NCBI GenBank assembly: GCA_007133715.1
Contig: SLMF01000249.1
Coordinates: forward strand, 1 to 9,457
DNA length: 9,457 nucleotides
Direction: 5' to 3'
Source: Planctomycetaceae bacterium
Lineage (GTDB): Bacteria > Planctomycetota > Planctomycetia > Pirellulales > Pirellulaceae
Part shown: one piece after another, positions 6,614 to 9,457 of the stretch
Position numbering within the stretch: the first letter of the stretch is position 1
How the letters are laid out: every line of letters starts with the position of its first letter
Made by a program: the position numbers and the translations under genes
The notes under the pieces: generated by a model
The model's database searches: none
What the model was told of the DNA's origin: nothing
Seen by the model: only the letters and a program-made list of their open reading frames with translations

Positions 6614-8044
6614 GTGTTCCAGAGAAGCAGCAGACGCGGGGGGTTCTACCGAACTTACCAGCGGCGTAGCGGACAGAGGCGGGGTGTGATCGTGGTGCTG
6701 GCCGCCCTGCTGATGGTGTTTCTGGTCTGCATGCTGGCTTTTGCCATCGATGTCGGGTACCTGACGCACACGCGTTCCGAATTGCGTCGGGCGGTGGATG
6801 CCGCCGCCTTGGCCGGCGCGGGTGGTTTAAGCGAAGGGGAGGAGGTGGCTCGCCAGCAGGTCCGGCGTTTGCTGGCAGTGAACCCGGTGAGCGGGCGTTC
6901 CCTAGCCACCGAGGAGATCGAAATCCAGCTGGGAGTTTGGGACGACGCGAGGCGCCAGTTTACGGCCCAGCCCGAACAGCCGTCCGCCGTCCGCGTCTCG
7001 GCGACCCGGCGGGGAACGCCCTTGTTCTTCGCCCGCATCATGGGTACCGACCAACTGGATCTGCAACTGGAAGCCGTGGCCATGTATGAGCCGCGGGATA
7101 TCGTGCTGGTGCTGGATTATTCGGCGTCGATGAACTTTGACAGCCAGCTGAAAGCGATTCCCCTGCTGGGCCGCGAGCCGGTGCTCGAGAATCTCTACGA
7201 GATCTACGAGGACCTGGGTTTTCCCGAGTATGGTAACCTGCAGTGGGAACCCGTCTATATTCGGGGAAACGTGGCGCAGGTCCTGGTCGAATTGGGGTTG
7301 GACCAAGAGCCTTATCCGTACCCGGCGGGCAGTTGGGCGGAGTACATCCAGTCGGTGATGTGGTGTCCCGAGGTGCGAGCGGCGGGCTACTGGTCGCGTT
7401 TCGGGTACGTGACGCTGCTGAATTACTGGCTGAAATACCGCCCCCTGCATACGGATACGCCCGATTTGGGAGAGACACGGGCCCAGCCGCTGTACTCCTT
7501 GAAAAACGCGGTCAGCGCGTTCGTCGATTTCTTGCAGGTCCCCGGAGTCGACGATCGCTTGGGCTTGGTCATCTACACGGCGGAGGACGGGACCGCCATC
7601 CTGGAACAAGGCTTGACCGACGACTTCGACCGGATCGACCAAATCGCCCGCGATCGGCAGGCGGGACACTACCATGCCGAAACCAACATCGGGGATGCGA
7701 TCCGACTGGCTCGCGAAGAACTCCTGGAGAACGGGCGACCCGGGGCCAACCAGTTGATCGTGCTGATGACCGACGGAGAAGCGAATCGCCCGCATCGAAA
7801 TGAATCGCTGGACAAGGAGTTCACTCTCCAGGAAACACGGCGGACGGCCAACACGCCGATTCGGATGATGACCATCAGCCTGGGCGTCCTGGCCGATGTG
7901 GTTTTGATGGAACAGGTCGCGCAACTTTGCAACGGCTTGCACTTCAACGTGCCCGGCGGGCGACCCTTGAGCGAGGTCGAGCGTGATTTGATCGAGGCCT
8001 TCGCGGAAATCGCCCACTACCGGCCGCTGAAGCTGGTCCAGTAA
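6614..8044 (+). CDS. TadG-like membrane-anchored protein with von Willebrand factor A domain
   Basis: 476 residues from a GTG at 6614 with AGGGG 8 bases upstream. An ATG at 6506 would add 36 residues with no family resemblance. Residues 17-75 form a Tad/TadG-type N-terminus: QRRG, a membrane helix (about 25-48), then FAIDVGYLTHTRSELRRAVD and AAALAGAGGL. A linker follows to about 160, then a VWA domain from RDIVLVLDYSASM. The metal-ion-dependent adhesion site looks complete: Asp168-x-Ser170-x-Ser172, Thr357, and Asp387 in LMTDGE. A segment of about 120 residues (176-295), rich in Trp, Tyr and Pro, is inserted between the first MIDAS strand and its usual next helix (SLKNAVSAFVDFL). The bulk is predicted to lie outside the cytoplasm. 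Role inferred: surface or Flp-pilus-type assembly or adhesion. No other tad genes are next to it. The 199-base gap upstream shows no clear promoter or terminator. Confidence 0.85.
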   Translation: MFQRSSRRGGFYRTYQRRSGQRRGVIVVLAALLMVFLVCMLAFAIDVGYLTHTRSELRRAVDAAALAGAGGLSEGEEVARQQVRRLLAVNPVSGRSLATEEIEIQLGVWDDARRQFTAQPEQPSAVRVSATRRGTPLFFARIMGTDQLDLQLEAVAMYEPRDIVLVLDYSASMNFDSQLKAIPLLGREPVLENLYEIYEDLGFPEYGNLQWEPVYIRGNVAQVLVELGLDQEPYPYPAGSWAEYIQSVMWCPEVRAAGYWSRFGYVTLLNYWLKYRPLHTDTPDLGETRAQPLYSLKNAVSAFVDFLQVPGVDDRLGLVIYTAEDGTAILEQGLTDDFDRIDQIARDRQAGHYHAETNIGDAIRLAREELLENGRPGANQLIVLMTDGEANRPHRNESLDKEFTLQETRRTANTPIRMMTISLGVLADVVLMEQVAQLCNGLHFNVPGGRPLSEVERDLIEAFAEIAHYRPLKLVQ

Positions 8045-8119
8045 TCGACCGGGATCAGCGGGCGGTGGGAACTGACATGGGTCGCACGAGAAACGTCACC
8101 GCCGCCGTTGCGTCGCATC

Positions 8120-8300
8120 CTATGGTTCTGGCGTGTCTTCGGTTTCGATGTCGTGCTCGTGCTCAGTGAAGCGGTGCTCGTAGTCGTAATCGACGATGGA
8201 GGCCGCCCAGTGATTTGGACGCGTCAAAAGACCGCGAAACGTACTCGATCGACAGTCGGTAAACATCGAGTCGTTCCTGGTTAAATATGTGGGACGTCAT
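8120..8300 (-). pseudogene. Internally deleted four-helix-bundle (23S rRNA IVS-type) protein gene
   Basis: On the minus strand the ATG at 8300 opens a frame of 36 codons (8300-8193) containing FNQERLDVYRLSIEYV and then SFDASKSLGGLHR. I recognise this as the start of the four-helix-bundle proteins that are common in planctomycetes and related to proteins encoded by 23S rRNA intervening sequences. One base later, in the next frame, DYDYEHRFTEHEHD continues (from 8191) to a TAG at 8122-8120. This is the Tyr/Glu/His-rich tail I associate with the same proteins. Family members are roughly 120 residues or more. Here the middle (the RDQWLRAAQSIPLNIAEGNG region and onward) is missing and the two ends are joined out of frame. 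The +0 frame stops early, so the gene is broken. Identification is from memory of the family pattern. Confidence 0.65.
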
Positions 8301-8378
8301 CGTCGCTGGTTCCGATTACGAGTACGAGCACCGTCGCTGCGCGACTGAGCACGAGCACGAGGGGTGATCGCCAGAACC
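8124..8378. repeat. Long interrupted inverted repeat enclosing the broken four-helix-bundle gene
   Basis: The left arm (8124-8198) and right arm (8298-8378) are complementary in order. GGTTCTGGCG (8124-8133) pairs with 8369-8378, 10 of 10. TCGTGCTCGTGCTCAGT (8151-8167) pairs with 8344-8360, 17 of 17. A 20-base block at 8173-8192 pairs with 8313-8332, 19 of 20. CGACGATG (8191-8198) pairs with 8298-8305. The inner part of about 100 bases holds the N-terminal coding remnant. The left arm encodes the tail of the minus-strand relic. The right arm read on the plus strand also encodes such a tail: DYEYEHRRCATEHEHEG, 8314-8364, then TGA. Sequence outside 8124-8378 shows no further pairing that I can see. 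Confidence 0.85.
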
Positions 8379-8425
8379 GGCACGTTTCGCCGCTCGCGGC
8401 ACGTTTCGCCGCTCGCGGCACGTTT
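8379..8425. repeat. 19-bp GC-rich tandem repeat with hairpin potential
   Basis: The unit GGCACGTTTCGCCGCTCGC occurs at 8379-8397 and again, identical, at 8398-8416, followed by a partial third copy GGCACGTTT (8417-8425). Read on the minus strand, each full unit contains GCCGCGAGCGGC, a short self-complementary hairpin. The array begins right after the inverted repeat and its last copy overlaps the TAA stop (8426-8424) of the oxidoreductase. It could help end transcripts of the two convergent genes, but there is no T-run, so this is a suggestion only. Confidence 0.85.
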
Positions 8426-9457
8426 AGAATGTCCAGCCGGAACGGTATTCACGGCGGAGGAAACGGTCGGCGGCCGGGCAGTCGACGGCCCGCAGGTTTT
8501 CCGCGTCCCACGTGAGCTCCTGGCCCGTCCGCAACGCCACATTGCATAACAAAGCCGCTTCCGTCAGCGGTCCCGTGTAATCGAAATCGCAGGTCGTCTT
8601 GCCGCCCGTCTTGCAAGCCTCGACCCATTCGCGATGATGGCCGATCGAGGCAGGAATGAACGGCTCGGGCGCCTGGAAATCGGCGTACTGGGCTTCCGGC
8701 AGCAGTTGGTGCCTCCCGTAATCGGCAATCAACATCCCGTCCGAACCGACGAAAAGTACCGCGTTGCGCCAAGCGGGGATGCCCCGTTCCTGCGCCCATT
8801 CCGGGTACGGGCCGCCGTTGTACCAAGTCAGGGCCACCGCCGGACGATCGCCTCGAGCAGCAAACTGCTGGTGGGCGATGGTCCAACGGGCCGCGCTGGC
8901 CGGGTGGACCGAGCCCTCCGCGCGGATCGTCAACGGCGCGCCCAAGTCCAGGGCCCAAAACGCCACATCGCTGTAATGGCAGTAAAAGTCGCCCAAGTTG
9001 CCATTGCCGAAATGCCACCAGTAACGCCAGTGGAACGGAACATAAGCCGAATGGTGTGGCACGAAGGGGGCGGGCCCTAACCAAAGGTCCCAGTCCAACG
9101 TTTCCGGCACCGGCTGCCCCTCCGTTGGAGCGTCGGGCTGCGAGACCTGGCGAGCCCCGGCCGGGCCGTCGAAATCGGCGCCCAACCACACATGGACCTC
9201 GGCAACCGAACCGATCGCCCCGCTCTGCACCAACTCCACCACCCGCCGGTAATTCGCACCCGCATGGATCTGGTTGCCCATCTGGGTCACCACCCCGTTT
9301 CGCCGAGCCGCCTCCTGCATCGAACGAGCTTCCCAGACCGTGTGCGTCAGCGGTTTCTCACAATAACAATGCATGCCCCGATCCATCGCCATCACACCCG
9401 GCAGGGCATGCGTGTGGTCCGGCGTGCTGATCACCACCGCGTCGATCTGATCGTGCA
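8424..9457 (-). CDS. Gfo/Idh/MocA family oxidoreductase (5' end cut by window edge)
   Basis: 344 residues are visible; the frame continues open through the right edge (HDQIDAVVISTPDHTHA), so the true start and any Tat signal lie outside the window. The GTG at 9437 is internal. TPDHTHA followed about 20 residues on by CEKPLTHTVWEA is the classic end of the NAD(P)-binding Rossmann domain, with the EKP motif whose lysine is usually important in catalysis. The substrate domain follows: GNQIHAGANYRRVVELVQSG, then EVHVWLG, then GNGNLGDFYCHYSDVAFWAL, which carries His/Asp residues typical of the family. The C-terminus, with CDFDYTGPLTEAALLCNVAL, matches the bacterial Gfo/Idh C-terminal type abundant in planctomycetes. 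Members oxidise or reduce sugars or inositols with a nicotinamide cofactor; the substrate here cannot be named. The gene converges on the VWA gene and ends in a tandem repeat. Confidence 0.95.
   Translation of the reverse strand, partial: HDQIDAVVISTPDHTHALPGVMAMDRGMHCYCEKPLTHTVWEARSMQEAARRNGVVTQMGNQIHAGANYRRVVELVQSGAIGSVAEVHVWLGADFDGPAGARQVSQPDAPTEGQPVPETLDWDLWLGPAPFVPHHSAYVPFHWRYWWHFGNGNLGDFYCHYSDVAFWALDLGAPLTIRAEGSVHPASAARWTIAHQQFAARGDRPAVALTWYNGGPYPEWAQERGIPAWRNAVLFVGSDGMLIADYGRHQLLPEAQYADFQAPEPFIPASIGHHREWVEACKTGGKTTCDFDYTGPLTEAALLCNVALRTGQELTWDAENLRAVDCPAADRFLRREYRSGWTF

Noticed and set aside
6902..8017. Minus-strand open frame of 371 codons opposite the VWA gene
   Set aside because: Antisense shadow of a gene with an intact MIDAS; no motif of its own.
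8243..8271. Nested hairpin ACTCGAT/ATCGAGT inside the inverted repeat, as a possible structured RNA
   Set aside because: These bases fall within the N-terminal coding remnant (ERLDVYRLSIEYV codons), so the 7-bp pairing is more simply explained by codon content.
8379..8425. Possible CRISPR fragment
   Set aside because: The 19-base units are directly tandem with no spacers and no cas genes are nearby.

Overview
The window looks like chromosomal DNA of a planctomycete, most likely Pirellulales/Pirellulaceae. It is GC-rich and has GTG starts. It also carries several things typical of the group: a secreted DUF11-repeat envelope protein with a long acidic linker, a Gfo/Idh/MocA oxidoreductase, a Tad-like VWA protein, and a relic of the planctomycete-type four-helix-bundle gene with its repetitive Tyr/Glu/His tail. 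This assignment is inferred from gene content; there is no rRNA or other taxonomic marker here.

Left part (1-5196, all minus strand). Read in transcription order, a short protein of unknown function (5196-4825) comes first. A recognisable promoter (4660-4633) follows, then a LeuT-type sodium:amino-acid symporter (4558-2993), then a 54-residue single-span protein with a strong ribosome binding site that resembles the MetS small subunit of NSS transporters (2954-2790). Next are a lipoprotein with a zincin motif HELVH (2746-1856) and a DUF11-repeat envelope protein (1742 to beyond the left edge). The transporter, small subunit and lipoprotein are separated by only about 40 bases and may be one transcript.

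Middle (5197-8044, plus strand). A divergent intergenic region holds a good sigma-70-type promoter (TATAAT) driving methionyl-tRNA formyltransferase (fmt, 5443-6414). About 200 bases further on is a membrane-anchored TadG-like protein with a von Willebrand A domain (6614-8044).

Right part (8045-9457). The 380 bases between the VWA gene and the convergent Gfo/Idh/MocA gene (minus, cut by the right edge) contain the most unusual structure. A degenerate minus-strand four-helix-bundle (23S-IVS-type) gene keeps its N-terminus and its C-terminal tail but has lost its middle. An inverted second copy of the tail sits in front of its start codon, so the relic lies between arms of a long inverted repeat. 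A 19-base GC-rich tandem repeat that can form hairpins abuts this and runs into the stop codon of the oxidoreductase.

No RNA genes, CRISPR arrays, insertion sequences or complete novel defence-type systems are visible. The genes are mostly housekeeping and envelope functions rather than an accessory island.
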